In this document: piece after piece, positions 52,295 through 61,422 of the stretch
Numbering within the stretch: position 1 is the first letter of the stretch
Layout of the letters: each line of letters opens with the position of its first letter
NCBI RefSeq assembly: GCF_034927245.1
Contig: NZ_JAYFQK010000003.1
Location: 62,001 to 126,000 of the forward strand
Reading direction: 5' to 3'
DNA: 64,000 nucleotides
Source of the DNA: Desulfitobacterium_A sp034927245
Lineage (GTDB): Bacteria > Bacillota > Desulfitobacteriia > Desulfitobacteriales > Desulfitobacteriaceae
Position numbers and translations under genes: made by a program
The notes under the pieces: generated by a model
Told to the model about the DNA's origin: nothing
Databases searched by the model: none
Seen by the model: the letters and a program-made list of their open reading frames with translations, nothing else

Positions 52295-52994
52295 TGAAAC
52301 CGGATGTGTACGAAAAAATAATGAGGATTCCTTACTTATTCTTCCTCAATATGGTCTCTATGCCGTGGCTGACGGCATGGGTGGGCATCTGGCCGGAGAG
52401 GTCGCGGCGCGTACGGCTCTGCAAGTGTTGGCCGAGGCTGCTTCGGAACTCGAAAACTTAGAGGGAGACGCAGTATTGGATTGGGTTAAACAGGCCTTAA
52501 TTCAAGCTAACAGCAGAGTATTCGAGGCTTCAACGGTAAATCCGGCGAATGAAGGAATGGGGACGACTTTGACCGCTTTAGTTTTTAAGGCGGATCAAGC
52601 CGTTATTGCCCATGTGGGAGACAGCCGGGGCTATTTATGGCGGGAAGGGAAATTGATTCCCCTGACGGTTGATCATTCACTTGTGGAGGAATTGGTTCGC
52701 ATGGGCCAGATTTCTCCCGAAGAGGCGGAAAAGCATCCCCAAAGGCATGTCCTTATTCGGGCAGTCGGAGCGTCCCAAGAAGTAAAAGTTGATTCCGGTT
52801 GCATGGGTTGTCAAAAGGGGGATTTTTTCTTGCTCTGTACGGATGGCTTTTCCAATGTAATATCCGAAGAAGAATTAATCCGGGAGCTATCTCAGGAAGG
52901 TTCTTGGGAAGAACATTTTGAACGGATGCGCCAGCTTATTCTTGACCGGGGAGCTCCGGATAACTTTACAGCCCTAGGCTGTCTTATGGAGTGA
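52275..52994 (+). CDS. prpC: PP2C-type serine/threonine phosphatase (PrpC/PstP)
   Basis: The 239-aa phosphatase reverses PASTA-kinase phosphorylation. Metal-binding motifs are in order: RKNNEDS, VADGMGGH, GDSRGYLW, CTDGFSN and GAPDNFTAL. There is no membrane anchor, as in PrpC. The ATG at 52275 behind GAGGTGGCAAG is used; an in-frame ATG at 52239 would lie deep in the FHA gene. It is separated from the FtsW-like gene by 4 bases. Confidence 0.93.
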   Translation: MRVVSFSETGCVRKNNEDSLLILPQYGLYAVADGMGGHLAGEVAARTALQVLAEAASELENLEGDAVLDWVKQALIQANSRVFEASTVNPANEGMGTTLTALVFKADQAVIAHVGDSRGYLWREGKLIPLTVDHSLVEELVRMGQISPEEAEKHPQRHVLIRAVGASQEVKVDSGCMGCQKGDFFLLCTDGFSNVISEEELIRELSQEGSWEEHFERMRQLILDRGAPDNFTALGCLME

Positions 52995-52998
52995 CAAA

Positions 52999-54279
52999 AT
53001 GGGATATGGAGTGCTGCGCTTTCTTAATTTAATGATTTTGTGGGTTGGCCTGGGGGTCTTGTACTTAGAGGGACGTGCAGACCGATCAGTTCTCTGGCAA
53101 GCGGTGATATTTTCGGTGTTGCTTCTTTTAGGGCTGATTATAGAGAAGATAACCGACTATCAGGGTGACCCCTTGCTTTTAGCGACGGTCCAGACTATAG
53201 TTGTCATTGGTTTGGTGTTTTTGACGCGTATTCGTCCTGCCTCGGCGATGCGTCAGTTTTGGTGGGCAAGTATTGGACTCATAGCTTTCTATTTTATTAT
53301 TTGGGGGCTTAAAGATTATCGGAAATTAGGGCGATATCAATATCTTTGGGGATTAGCCTCTGTTATTATGCTATTATTGACCCTGGTGTTCGGTGTAACC
53401 GCCGGCGGGGCAACCAGCTGGCTGAGCATCGGCGGCTTTAGTTTTGAACCCGAGGAATTAGTGAAGATCACCTTACTTCTTTTTCTGGCCTCATATCTGG
53501 ATGAGCACGAAGAAATTCTTCGTGTGGGTACGGTGCAGGTTGGAAGGCTCTCTTTGCCGGATGGGCGCACGTTAGGTCCGTTCTTAATCATGAGCGGTTT
53601 TTCCCTGGGTCTGTTAGCCGCTCAAAAGAGTTTGGGAACAGCTTTGGTTTTTTATTCTTTGTTTGTTCTTTTGCTTTATGTTGTAACCGAGCGGCCACTT
53701 TATTTGGGTATATCTTTACCTGTTCTCGGCGTAACAGGAGTAATGGGTTATTTCTTGTTTCACCATGTCCGTGTTAGGGTTTCAACGTGGCTTAATCCGT
53801 GGATTGATTCCTCCGGGGGTGGGTATCAGATTGCTCAATCTCTTTTTGCCATTGGCGGAGGGGGAATCATGGGAGTAGGCCTGGGAAACGGAATCGGAGC
53901 TTTCCAAGTTCCCGCGGCGAGTACGGACTTTATCTTTGCCGTTATTGCCGAGGAAATCGGATTTGCGGGTGCAATGGCTGTTCTCTTGCTTTTCCTGATC
54001 GTTGTCCTGCGTGCTTTCCGCGTGAGCATGAGGGCCGTGGACCGTTTTGGACAGATTCTGGCGGCCGGAATCGGTATCCTCATCGGTACGGAAACTTTAA
54101 TCATTTTAGCAGGGGTCACGAAGCTTTTGCCGCTGACCGGAATTCCCTTACCTTGGGTGAGTTATGGGGGAAGCTCGATGCTGGTTCATTTTCTTCTCTT
54201 AGGAATCTTGGCGAATATCTCCCAAGTATCTGCGGACAGGCCCGCCTCAAAGAGTAAGGAGAGGGGGTATGCCTTATGA
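52999..54279 (+). CDS. SEDS-family glycosyltransferase (FtsW/RodA/SpoVE)
   Basis: SEDS proteins polymerise peptidoglycan with a partner class B PBP. The 426-aa protein has about twelve membrane helices and SEDS signatures such as GGGGIMGVGLGNG and the C-terminal LPLTGIPLPWVSYGGSSML. The 4-base overlap with the PBP gene strongly suggests a working pair, as RodA-PbpA in Actinobacteria. A housekeeping FtsW and RodA may exist elsewhere, so no symbol is given. Confidence 0.9.
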   Translation: MGYGVLRFLNLMILWVGLGVLYLEGRADRSVLWQAVIFSVLLLLGLIIEKITDYQGDPLLLATVQTIVVIGLVFLTRIRPASAMRQFWWASIGLIAFYFIIWGLKDYRKLGRYQYLWGLASVIMLLLTLVFGVTAGGATSWLSIGGFSFEPEELVKITLLLFLASYLDEHEEILRVGTVQVGRLSLPDGRTLGPFLIMSGFSLGLLAAQKSLGTALVFYSLFVLLLYVVTERPLYLGISLPVLGVTGVMGYFLFHHVRVRVSTWLNPWIDSSGGGYQIAQSLFAIGGGGIMGVGLGNGIGAFQVPAASTDFIFAVIAEEIGFAGAMAVLLLFLIVVLRAFRVSMRAVDRFGQILAAGIGILIGTETLIILAGVTKLLPLTGIPLPWVSYGGSSMLVHFLLLGILANISQVSADRPASKSKERGYAL

Positions 54280-55694
54280 AGAAAGGGTTAAGGTATATCG
54301 CTATAGGTTTCTCCATCAGTTTTATTTTTCTTAGTTTTGGATTAGTTTATTGGCAGGTCGTACGTTCTGATGCCTTGCTGCAAAATCCGGCAAACCGCCG
54401 TCTCATACTTATGGAAGAACGCGTTGTCAGAGGAGGAATTTTTGATCGGAACGGCGAAATTTTGGCCCAGACTCAAATAACCGATGATAAGAAAACGCGA
54501 GTTTACCCCAAGGGGGAAGTCCTGGAGCCCTTGCTGGGATATGCTACTCTGCAGCATGGTTCGGCAGGGATGGAGGCTTCCTTTGGGGATTGGCTCCTAG
54601 GAATAAAAGATGCGACAGCTGAACAGGAAATTAAAAAGCTTTTTCAGCTCCCCCGCAAGGGAAACGATGTTGTTTTAACCTTAGATTACCGATTGCAGAA
54701 AGTTGCTTATGAGGGGCTTAAAGATAAAAGCGGAACTGCAGTGGCCCTCAATCCTAAAACCGGTGAAGTTTTGGCTTTAGTCAGTCAGCCTAGTTTTGAC
54801 CCCAATGCGTTGGATCAAAATTGGGGGGAATTAAGTAAAAAGCCGGGAAGTCCTTTCCTTAATCGCGCTTTTGCCCTTTATCCGCCCGGTTCAACCATGA
54901 AAGTCATTACCTCAGCTGCAATCCTGCGCTCAGGGGTTAATACCGGAGATCTTTATAATTGTACCGGATCGACGGTTATTAATGGACAGGTTATTCCCGA
55001 GCAGAATGATAAAGCCCATGGATGGGTGAACTATGATACGGCCCTCGCTGATTCCTGCAATACCTATTTTGCAAACTTCGGAGTACAAAGCGGTGATCAG
55101 CAATTCCTTAAGGCAGTTAAGGAATTTGGCTTTGGACAAACCATACCCTTTGAATTATCTGTTCCACCAAGTCAGATTACGAATCAGTCTCCCGTTCCTA
55201 AACAGTTAAATACCAATCTGCTTGCCGCAAGTTCGTTTGGTCAAGGCGAGGTTCTTGTTAGCCCTTTCCATATGGCCTTGGTTACCGCCGGAATTGCGAA
55301 TCATGGGGTCATGATGACACCTCATATTGTGGGTCAGGTTATGGATGATCAGCAAAACGTACTTTATAAAACCAACCCTCAACCGTGGCTAACGGCGTTA
55401 TCGACTGAGGAGGCGGATAAAATCAAGAGTGCGATGATAACTGCTGTAAATGAGGGGACTGCTTCACCGGGCGGAATTGCCGGAATTCAAGTTGCCGCTA
55501 AAACAGGCTCGGCAGAGCCTGGGGGAAATAGCAAAACACATGGATGGTATATTGCTTTTGCACCGGCCGATAATCCCCAGATTGCTGTTGCTGTAATGGT
55601 GGAACATGGAGGAACAGGCGGGGGAGCGGCAGCACCGATTGCCCGAGCTATGATCGAAACAGCATTAAGTCAGAAAGCAGGTGAATCCAAATGA
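54276..55694 (+). CDS. Class B penicillin-binding protein (PbpA-like transpeptidase)
   Basis: The 472-aa protein has an N-terminal signal anchor (about 8-28), a short PBP dimer region (VVRGGIFDRNGEILAQT) and a transpeptidase domain with SxxK at S206-K209 (PPGSTMK), SxN at S260 (DSCNT) and KTG at K409. There is no PASTA domain. The size fits the PbpA group of Actinobacteria and some Clostridia. It overlaps the SEDS gene and the kinase gene by 4 bases each. Confidence 0.92.
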   Translation: MKKGLRYIAIGFSISFIFLSFGLVYWQVVRSDALLQNPANRRLILMEERVVRGGIFDRNGEILAQTQITDDKKTRVYPKGEVLEPLLGYATLQHGSAGMEASFGDWLLGIKDATAEQEIKKLFQLPRKGNDVVLTLDYRLQKVAYEGLKDKSGTAVALNPKTGEVLALVSQPSFDPNALDQNWGELSKKPGSPFLNRAFALYPPGSTMKVITSAAILRSGVNTGDLYNCTGSTVINGQVIPEQNDKAHGWVNYDTALADSCNTYFANFGVQSGDQQFLKAVKEFGFGQTIPFELSVPPSQITNQSPVPKQLNTNLLAASSFGQGEVLVSPFHMALVTAGIANHGVMMTPHIVGQVMDDQQNVLYKTNPQPWLTALSTEEADKIKSAMITAVNEGTASPGGIAGIQVAAKTGSAEPGGNSKTHGWYIAFAPADNPQIAVAVMVEHGGTGGGAAAPIARAMIETALSQKAGESK

Positions 55695-57370
55695 GCAAAA
55701 TATTAAGCGAACGTTATGAAATAATAGAAAAAATCGGAGTCGGAGGAATGGCCATTGTTTATAAGGCCAAGGATATCTTGCTGAACCGTGTCGTGACCAT
55801 TAAGGTTTTGCGCGACCAGTTCGCTTCAGATGACGATTTTGTACGGCGTTTTCGGAGAGAGGCTCAATCGGCTGCCAGTCTTTCTCATCCGAATATTGTC
55901 TCGATCTATGATGTGGGCAAGGATGGAGATACCGAATATATTGTGATGGAGTACGTCGAGGGGCAGAATCTGAAAGAACTCATCCGTGAGTATGCACCCT
56001 TATCGTCTGAACAAAGCATTAATTTAGCGTTGCAAATCGCCAGGGCAATCCGTCATGCTCATGAACACCACATAATCCATCGGGATATTAAACCCCATAA
56101 CATACTTGTAACCGCGGATGGACGTGCTAAGGTCACGGATTTCGGTATTGCCCGGGCTGTCTCTGCCGCGACGATGACCCATACGGGTGATATTATCGGC
56201 TCTGTTCATTATCTGTCTCCGGAGCAGGCCAAAGGGGTTCAAACGAATGAACAATCCGATCTCTACTCATTGGGGATTATTCTCTATGAGTTATTGACAG
56301 GTAAGGTTCCTTATGATGGCGAAACTCCGATTGCCATTGCCCTAAAGCATCTTCAAGAGAATCCGGTTCCCCCGAGCAGTCTGAATCCGCGGATCAGCCA
56401 AGAACTTGAAAATGTCATTTTAAAGGCTATTGCTAAAGCTCCGGAACGACGATACCAAACAGCTTCAGAGCTTATTCAGGATTTAACCCGTGTCCAAAAT
56501 GGTGAACCCCTTCAGATGACGGAACAGCCTCTTGAGGAAGACCTTGAAAGTACGCGTATCCATAAATCATTGAGCAATGGAGTAAATGCGGCTTTATCTG
56601 CCCATCCTAAAGATGAGCCTCCGAAAACGAATCAACCGAAGAATAAACGCAAAGCCTGGATAATAGGTGCGGTTGCCGCACTGTTGCTTCTTTTGGCAGG
56701 TTGGTTTGGCTTTAGTTACCTTGGCGGCAGCCCGACCGAGGTCCCGAATTTAGTCGGTCTATCGAAACTTGAGGCCGGATATGCGACTGAAAAAGCAAAC
56801 CTTAAGCTCGATCAAAATGTGGATGAAGAATACGATGATACTATTGCGGCCGGGAAGATTTCAGCCCAGAGCCCAAAGGCCGGGTCTACGGTAAAAAAAG
56901 GACGTTCCATTAAAATCACGGTAAGCAAAGGACCGGAAATGCTGAAGATGTCGAATTTGTTGACAGGCCAGATGACTGAGGAAGATGCAAGGAATAAACT
57001 GAAGAGTGATGGCTTTACCGGGGATATTAAGATTATTCCGGATACAAAATCCAACTTGCCGGCCGGAATTGTCACCGGACAGAACCCTCCTGCGAATACG
57101 CCTTGGCCGAAGAACGACAAGATCGACCTCACTGTGAGTGCCGGAGCGAACGGTAATCTGGTGATGCCTAATGTGGTGGGAAAATCGGCGGCCGAAGCCC
57201 AGAAGATTTTAGTCGATCAAATGAACCTTCAGGTCGTAATTCTCAATGAAAGTTCGACTGATTATCCGAAAGATGCGGTGATGGCGACGAATCCAAAACC
57301 GGGGGATGCGATTCCGCCCGGAACGATCGTGACGATTACGGTGTCCGATGGCCCGGGGCCATTAGCTTAA
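55691..57370 (+). CDS. prkC: Transmembrane PASTA-domain serine/threonine kinase (PrkC/PknB)
   Basis: The 559-aa kinase senses cell-wall fragments. The cytoplasmic domain has the glycine loop GVGGMA (16-21), catalytic K38, HRD aspartate D132 and DFG aspartate D150. A membrane helix spans about 323-344, followed by three PASTA repeats (starting VPNLVGLSKLEAG, MSNLLTGQMTEEDA and MPNVVGKSAAEAQ). The beta-3 motif is VTIK in place of the usual VAIK. It follows the phosphatase, SEDS and PBP genes, its likely substrates and partners, in one operon. Confidence 0.95.
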   Translation: MSKILSERYEIIEKIGVGGMAIVYKAKDILLNRVVTIKVLRDQFASDDDFVRRFRREAQSAASLSHPNIVSIYDVGKDGDTEYIVMEYVEGQNLKELIREYAPLSSEQSINLALQIARAIRHAHEHHIIHRDIKPHNILVTADGRAKVTDFGIARAVSAATMTHTGDIIGSVHYLSPEQAKGVQTNEQSDLYSLGIILYELLTGKVPYDGETPIAIALKHLQENPVPPSSLNPRISQELENVILKAIAKAPERRYQTASELIQDLTRVQNGEPLQMTEQPLEEDLESTRIHKSLSNGVNAALSAHPKDEPPKTNQPKNKRKAWIIGAVAALLLLLAGWFGFSYLGGSPTEVPNLVGLSKLEAGYATEKANLKLDQNVDEEYDDTIAAGKISAQSPKAGSTVKKGRSIKITVSKGPEMLKMSNLLTGQMTEEDARNKLKSDGFTGDIKIIPDTKSNLPAGIVTGQNPPANTPWPKNDKIDLTVSAGANGNLVMPNVVGKSAAEAQKILVDQMNLQVVILNESSTDYPKDAVMATNPKPGDAIPPGTIVTITVSDGPGPLA

Positions 57371-57391
57371 TTTCAAAATTAAGGGGTAGAT

Positions 57392-58285
57392 ATGATAGTA
57401 GGTATTTTGCTCAAAGGTTACAGTGGATTTTATTATGTCTATGCGGAAGGTCGAGTATGGGAGTGTTCCCTGCGCGGCCGCTTTCGCATTAAAGAACAGG
57501 AATTTTTGACCGGAGACCGTGTTCAGATTCTTCCGGGGACGGGGAATAAGGCGACGATTGAGAAAGTGGAAGAACGGCGAAATTCGTTGGTTCGTCCCAC
57601 AATAGCAAATGTGGATCAGGCTTTTCTCGTTTTTGCACTCCTTTCGCCCCGGCCGGATCTCAATTTGCTGGATCGCTTGTTGATTCAGGTTTCAGAGGTT
57701 GGAATCAAGCCGATTATTATTATTAATAAAGTGGATCAGGCTGAGGAGCAAGGCAGTACGGCAACGTCAGAAAATGCTGTCACAAGCTTAGATTATTACA
57801 AGAAATTGGGCTATGATTTTGTCAAGGTTTCAGCGCGGACAGGGCAAGGCCTAGCCGAAGTTCGGGAACATCTCAAAGGAAAGGTAACCGTTCTTGCGGG
57901 TCCTTCGGGAGTAGGCAAGTCAAGCTTGGTTAATGCTTTGGAGCCAGGTTTTGAACTGAAGACAGGGGAAATCAGCCGCAAAATGAAGCGCGGTCGCCAT
58001 ACAACCCGGCATGTTGAGTTAATGGTATGCGGGGAAGGTTTAATTGCGGATACACCCGGTTTTTCTTCTCTTTACTTGCCTAAGATGAAACGCGAAGAAC
58101 TGTCCTTCTTTTTTCCGGAGTTTGCGGATGTATCGGGAAAATGCCGCTTTACGAGCTGTTTGCATCATAAGGAACCCGATTGTGCTGTGAAGGCAGCCGT
58201 TGAATCCGGGCAGATTGAAAAAACACGATATGATCATTATTGTTTATTTTTAGAAGAAGTTATTGCCGCTGAGAGGAGATATTAG
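57392..58285 (+). CDS. rsgA: Ribosome small subunit biogenesis GTPase RsgA
   Basis: RsgA (YloQ/CpgA in Bacillus) checks late 30S assembly. The 297-aa protein has an N-terminal OB domain, a circularly permuted GTPase with INKVD (G4) before GPSGVGKSS (G1) and DTPGF (G3), and a C-terminal zinc site, CRFTSCLHHKEPDC. GGGGTAGAT precedes the ATG. In Bacillus CpgA is a PrkC substrate, in line with its place right after the kinase. Confidence 0.95.
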   Translation: MIVGILLKGYSGFYYVYAEGRVWECSLRGRFRIKEQEFLTGDRVQILPGTGNKATIEKVEERRNSLVRPTIANVDQAFLVFALLSPRPDLNLLDRLLIQVSEVGIKPIIIINKVDQAEEQGSTATSENAVTSLDYYKKLGYDFVKVSARTGQGLAEVREHLKGKVTVLAGPSGVGKSSLVNALEPGFELKTGEISRKMKRGRHTTRHVELMVCGEGLIADTPGFSSLYLPKMKREELSFFFPEFADVSGKCRFTSCLHHKEPDCAVKAAVESGQIEKTRYDHYCLFLEEVIAAERRY

Positions 58286-58287
58286 AC

Positions 58288-58962
58288 ATGCTAAAAATTG
58301 CACCCTCCATTCTTTCCGCAGATTTTTCCCGGCTGGGCGAACAGGTTCGTACAGTCGAAGAAGCCGGGGCTGAAGTTTTGCACATTGATGTCATGGATGG
58401 GCATTTTGTCCCGAATTTGACGATTGGCTCGCTTGTTGTTAAAGCATTGCGTCCCCATTCCAGAATGTTATTTGATGTCCATTTGATGATTGAACAACCG
58501 GAACGTTATATTCAAGATTTTGCTGAGGCCGGTGCGGATCATATCACTGTTCATCTTGAAGCGACTCCGCATATTCATCGGGCCGTTCAACAGATCAAAG
58601 CTTTAGGTTTATCGGCAGGTGTGGCTGTGAATCCCGCGACACCTTTAGACGGTTTGAAATACATTTTGCCGGACCTTGATATGGTCTTGATTATGAGTGT
58701 TAATCCCGGCTTTGGAGGACAAAGATTCATTCCCGGAGTCCTTCCGAAGATTCAAGTCTTACATAAATATTTAGAACAGATGCAGTCCTCATGCCGGATT
58801 GAAGTCGATGGCGGAATTAATGTCCAAACGGCACCGGACGCTGTTAAAGCGGGTGCCGAGATTTTAGTGGCAGGTGCGGCTGTATTTGCACAACCTGATC
58901 CGGCACAAGCGATTCGGGATATTCGTAAATCCGGACTTGAATTTAAAGGTGGATCAAAGTGA
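58288..58962 (+). CDS. rpe: Ribulose-phosphate 3-epimerase
   Basis: Rpe interconverts ribulose 5-phosphate and xylulose 5-phosphate. The 224-aa TIM barrel has APSILSADFSRL, HIDVMDGHFVPNLTIG, MSVNPGFGGQRFIP and EVDGGIN, covering the metal and phosphate sites. It begins 2 bases after the rsgA stop behind GAGAGGAGATATTAGAC. It shares 4 bases with thiN. Confidence 0.96.
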   Translation: MLKIAPSILSADFSRLGEQVRTVEEAGAEVLHIDVMDGHFVPNLTIGSLVVKALRPHSRMLFDVHLMIEQPERYIQDFAEAGADHITVHLEATPHIHRAVQQIKALGLSAGVAVNPATPLDGLKYILPDLDMVLIMSVNPGFGGQRFIPGVLPKIQVLHKYLEQMQSSCRIEVDGGINVQTAPDAVKAGAEILVAGAAVFAQPDPAQAIRDIRKSGLEFKGGSK

Positions 58963-59624
58963 AAATAGCGGTTTTGGCTAACGGACAGTGGGATGCGGAG
59001 TGGGGACGCTTGGAATTGGCGCGCTTCGATTATCTGATCTGTGCAGATGGCGGGGGCAACTCCGCGCTTCTAACGGGGCGGATACCTGATGTTTTAATCG
59101 GTGACCTGGACTCCATTACTCCGGAAAATTTAGAATTATGCCGCCGGAATGATGTGCTCATTCAGCAATATCCGAGGGAAAAAGATGAGACAGATCTGGA
59201 ACTTGCGTTAGAGTATGCCCTAAATATGCTTGGGACTAAAATGTCTTCACCGAACGCCTCATCCCGGGAGATGTCTTCACTGTGGCTTTATGGTGCAACA
59301 GGAGGACGAGTGGATCATCTGTTGGGAAATCTGGCCCTTCTGCTCAAGTTCCTTAACAGGGGCTGTTGTATTCATATCAAAGACCCGCTTCATGAAATCT
59401 ATATGATTCGGGGGAGGGAGACACTCAAAGGCCGAGCGGGACAGGAGCTTTCTATTATTCCGGTAACCGAAAAAATACGCGTGACTACAGATGGATTATT
59501 TTATCCTTTGCATGGGGAATTTATTTTAAAAGAATCGCCGCGCGGGATAAGCAATGTTTTTTTAGAAGAACAGGCTGTCGTCCAGGTTGAGGAAGGGATA
59601 GCTCTGCTCGTTTTGCTCACTTAA
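58959..59624 (+). CDS. thiN: Thiamine pyrophosphokinase
   Basis: ThiN transfers pyrophosphate from ATP to thiamine. The 221-aa protein has CADGGGN, DVLIGDLDSI, REKDETDLELAL and GATGGRVDHLLGNLALL, the diagnostic motifs of the family. The start is GTG at 58959, overlapping the rpe stop. No thiamine biosynthesis or uptake gene and no THI-box are nearby, so it presumably serves salvaged thiamine. Confidence 0.94.
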   Translation: MKIAVLANGQWDAEWGRLELARFDYLICADGGGNSALLTGRIPDVLIGDLDSITPENLELCRRNDVLIQQYPREKDETDLELALEYALNMLGTKMSSPNASSREMSSLWLYGATGGRVDHLLGNLALLLKFLNRGCCIHIKDPLHEIYMIRGRETLKGRAGQELSIIPVTEKIRVTTDGLFYPLHGEFILKESPRGISNVFLEEQAVVQVEEGIALLVLLT

Positions 59625-59669
59625 TTAGCGTAGCTTCGCCAAACGAACGTTTAAAGGATGATGAATTAA

Positions 59670-60563
59670 ATGGCAAATGATAACCATGATGAGATATGGG
59701 TAGGAACCCTCCTCGGGGGTCAAGCCCGCTGGGTTGTGGCAAGAACAACAGATCTGGTCGAGGAGGCCCGCAGAAGGCACCATACTTCCCCGGTAGCAAC
59801 GGCAGCGTTAGGCCGGCTGATGACAGCATCTCTGTTATTGGCCAGTTCGCTTAAAGGAAATGAATTTATTACGATTCGCCTTTTAGGGGACGGTCCGTTA
59901 GGCGGGGTTGTTGCCGTTGGCAATGCTCAAGGCGAAGTTCGGGGTTATGTTCATGAACCATTTGTAGATATGATGCTTAATGAACAAGGAAAGCTAAATG
60001 TAGCCCAAGCCGTAGGGCAAGGGGAATTCGCCGTAAGTAAAAGTTTAGAAAACGGCGAAAATTATACGAGTACGGTTCCCTTGGTCAGCGGCGAAATTGC
60101 TGAGGATCTTGTCCATTATCTCTTAAATTCGGAGCAGATTCCATCCGCGGCGTTATTGGGAGTTTTGGTCGAACGGGATTATCAGGTTGCAGGTGCCGGA
60201 GGATTGTTGATTCAACTTATGCCGGGGGCATCTGAAGAATGCATCGATCAAATTGAGGAAAAGCTTAAGACGTTAACCCAAGGGATTAGTAAAATTGCGG
60301 CGGATAGTCATTCGATGCAAGAAATGACGGAGACATTATTGGGCGGGCTATCTTATCAGGTCTTAGAAAAACGTCCTGCGGGTTTTCATTGTTCCTGCTC
60401 AAAGGAGAGAGTCGGGGGAACTTTAGTGAGTTTAGGCCGGGAAGGACTAAAGGAAATTCTCGAAGACAAGCAAGCGGAATTGGTTTGCCATTTCTGCAAT
60501 GAGCATTATTTATTTAATGAAAAAGAGCTAAGCGAGCTTTATGAACAAGCGGGGCAAGAATAA
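59670..60563 (+). CDS. hslO: Redox-regulated chaperone Hsp33
   Basis: HslO is a holdase activated by oxidation of its zinc site. The 297-aa protein has an N-terminal substrate-binding domain (VARTTDLVEEARRRHHTSPVA near the start, GYVHEPFVD) and the C-terminal redox switch CSCSK...CHFCNEHY, giving the four zinc cysteines. The ribosome site is weak (AAAGGATGATGAATTAA). It is absent from this place in the Bacillus cluster, so it looks like a lineage-specific insertion, fitting an anaerobe's need for oxidative-stress protection. Confidence 0.94.
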   Translation: MANDNHDEIWVGTLLGGQARWVVARTTDLVEEARRRHHTSPVATAALGRLMTASLLLASSLKGNEFITIRLLGDGPLGGVVAVGNAQGEVRGYVHEPFVDMMLNEQGKLNVAQAVGQGEFAVSKSLENGENYTSTVPLVSGEIAEDLVHYLLNSEQIPSAALLGVLVERDYQVAGAGGLLIQLMPGASEECIDQIEEKLKTLTQGISKIAADSHSMQEMTETLLGGLSYQVLEKRPAGFHCSCSKERVGGTLVSLGREGLKEILEDKQAELVCHFCNEHYLFNEKELSELYEQAGQE

Positions 60564-60571
60564 AATAAAAA

Positions 60572-60597
60572 GAGGAGCTGTTCTGTAACAGCCCCTC
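60572..60597. terminator. Hairpin between hslO and rpmB
   Basis: GAGGAGCTGTT pairs with AACAGCCCCTC with one mismatch. The plus-strand T-tract is poor, but minus-strand reading gives CTCTTTTTATTTTATTC, so it may act in both directions or back up the rpmB terminator. Confidence 0.6.
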
Positions 60598-60622
60598 CAG
60601 ACATTTAGAGAAAAAAACAATG

Positions 60623-60648
60623 AAAAAAGCCCGACAATGTCGAGCTTT
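60623..60648 (-). terminator. Terminator of rpmB
   Basis: On the minus strand AAAGCTCGACATTGTCGGGC folds with a TTTTTTC tail, just past the rpmB stop. Confidence 0.8.
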
Positions 60649-60669
60649 ACTTGGAAAAACGCACGAAAA

Positions 60670-60861
60670 TCAGACAGCGCGTTGAACTTTACCGGAACGT
60701 AAGCATCTGGTGCAAACTCTGATCCGGGTCGGAGTGCCGTTAACGATGGCATGAACCTTTTGAAGGTTCGGTTTCCAAGTCCGTTTGGTACGGATATGGG
60801 AGTGACTCACTTGAATACCTGTTGAAATCCCTTTTCCGCAAATAGCACAAACATTAGCCAT
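60670..60861 (-). CDS. rpmB: 50S ribosomal protein L28
   Basis: The 63-aa protein begins MANVCAICGKGISTG and contains SHSHIRTKRTWKPNLQ, a clear L28. It has two CxxC pairs (CAIC and CTRC), so it is the zinc-binding C+ form; many bacteria also hold a Zn-free paralogue. The ATG at 60861 follows AAAGGAGGTAAGAGCA; an in-frame TTG farther up adds 16 residues without support. It is on the strand opposite to its neighbours, divergent from the asp23-like gene, as in B. subtilis. Confidence 0.95.
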   Translation of the reverse strand: MANVCAICGKGISTGIQVSHSHIRTKRTWKPNLQKVHAIVNGTPTRIRVCTRCLRSGKVQRAV

Positions 60862-60965
60862 TGCTCTTACCTCCTTTACACCGGAAATGACACTATAATA
60901 GTTTAACAAAAGTTTTAAGGATTGGCAAGTTTTTGGCTTGGATTATTCCCGGAAGATATAAATTA

Positions 60966-60994
60966 TTGAACATTTCATTTATTATTGGTAGAAT
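60966..60994 (+). promoter_or_regulatory. Promoter of the asp23-fakA genes
   Basis: TTGAAC (60966-60971) and TAGAAT (60989-60994) are spaced by 17 bases with a TGG extended -10. Initiation is expected near 61001. Confidence 0.65.
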
Positions 60995-61035
60995 AATGCT
61001 GATATGGATAGTGCCTGAAGGGAGAGATCCGCAAA

Positions 61036-61392
61036 ATGGGAAAAGAAATTAACAATAATTTGGGGAAAATTGATATTTCCGAGGAAGTCATCGCTACAAT
61101 TGCCGGAGCTGCAGCAGTGGAGTGCTATGGTTTAGTGGGAATGTCTTCTCGTAAAATAACCGATGGATTTACCGAATTACTGGGCCGTGAAAACTTAGCT
61201 CGCGGGGTAATGGTAAAGATTGATGAAAATCAAGTGGTTATTGACCTTTACATTGTTGTCGGCTATGGTGTCAATATTTCTGAAGTCGCAACGAATGTTA
61301 TGGAGCGAGTCCGATATACAACAGAAAACCTGACCGGGTTGAAGGTCGCTCAAGTGAATGTAAATATACAAGGTGTTCGTGTGCTTGAGTAA
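61036..61392 (+). CDS. Asp23/Gls24 family protein (YloU-like)
   Basis: The 118-aa protein has the Asp23 fold signature GKIDISEEVIATIAGAAAVECYGLVGM and a C-terminal VAQVNVNIQGVRV. Members are envelope-stress or alkaline-shock proteins; the B. subtilis relative YloU sits in the same place. GAAGGGAGAGATCCGCAAA precedes the ATG. It lies 30 bases ahead of the DAK2-domain gene, and co-occurrence of the two is widespread in Firmicutes. Confidence 0.9.
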   Translation: MGKEINNNLGKIDISEEVIATIAGAAAVECYGLVGMSSRKITDGFTELLGRENLARGVMVKIDENQVVIDLYIVVGYGVNISEVATNVMERVRYTTENLTGLKVAQVNVNIQGVRVLE

Positions 61393-61422
61393 CGGCCGGT
61401 TAAAGATTAGGAGGATCAAGAT

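Noticed and set aside
58900..58960. TPP riboswitch ahead of thiN
   Set aside because: thiN overlaps rpe, and no THI-box sequence is present.
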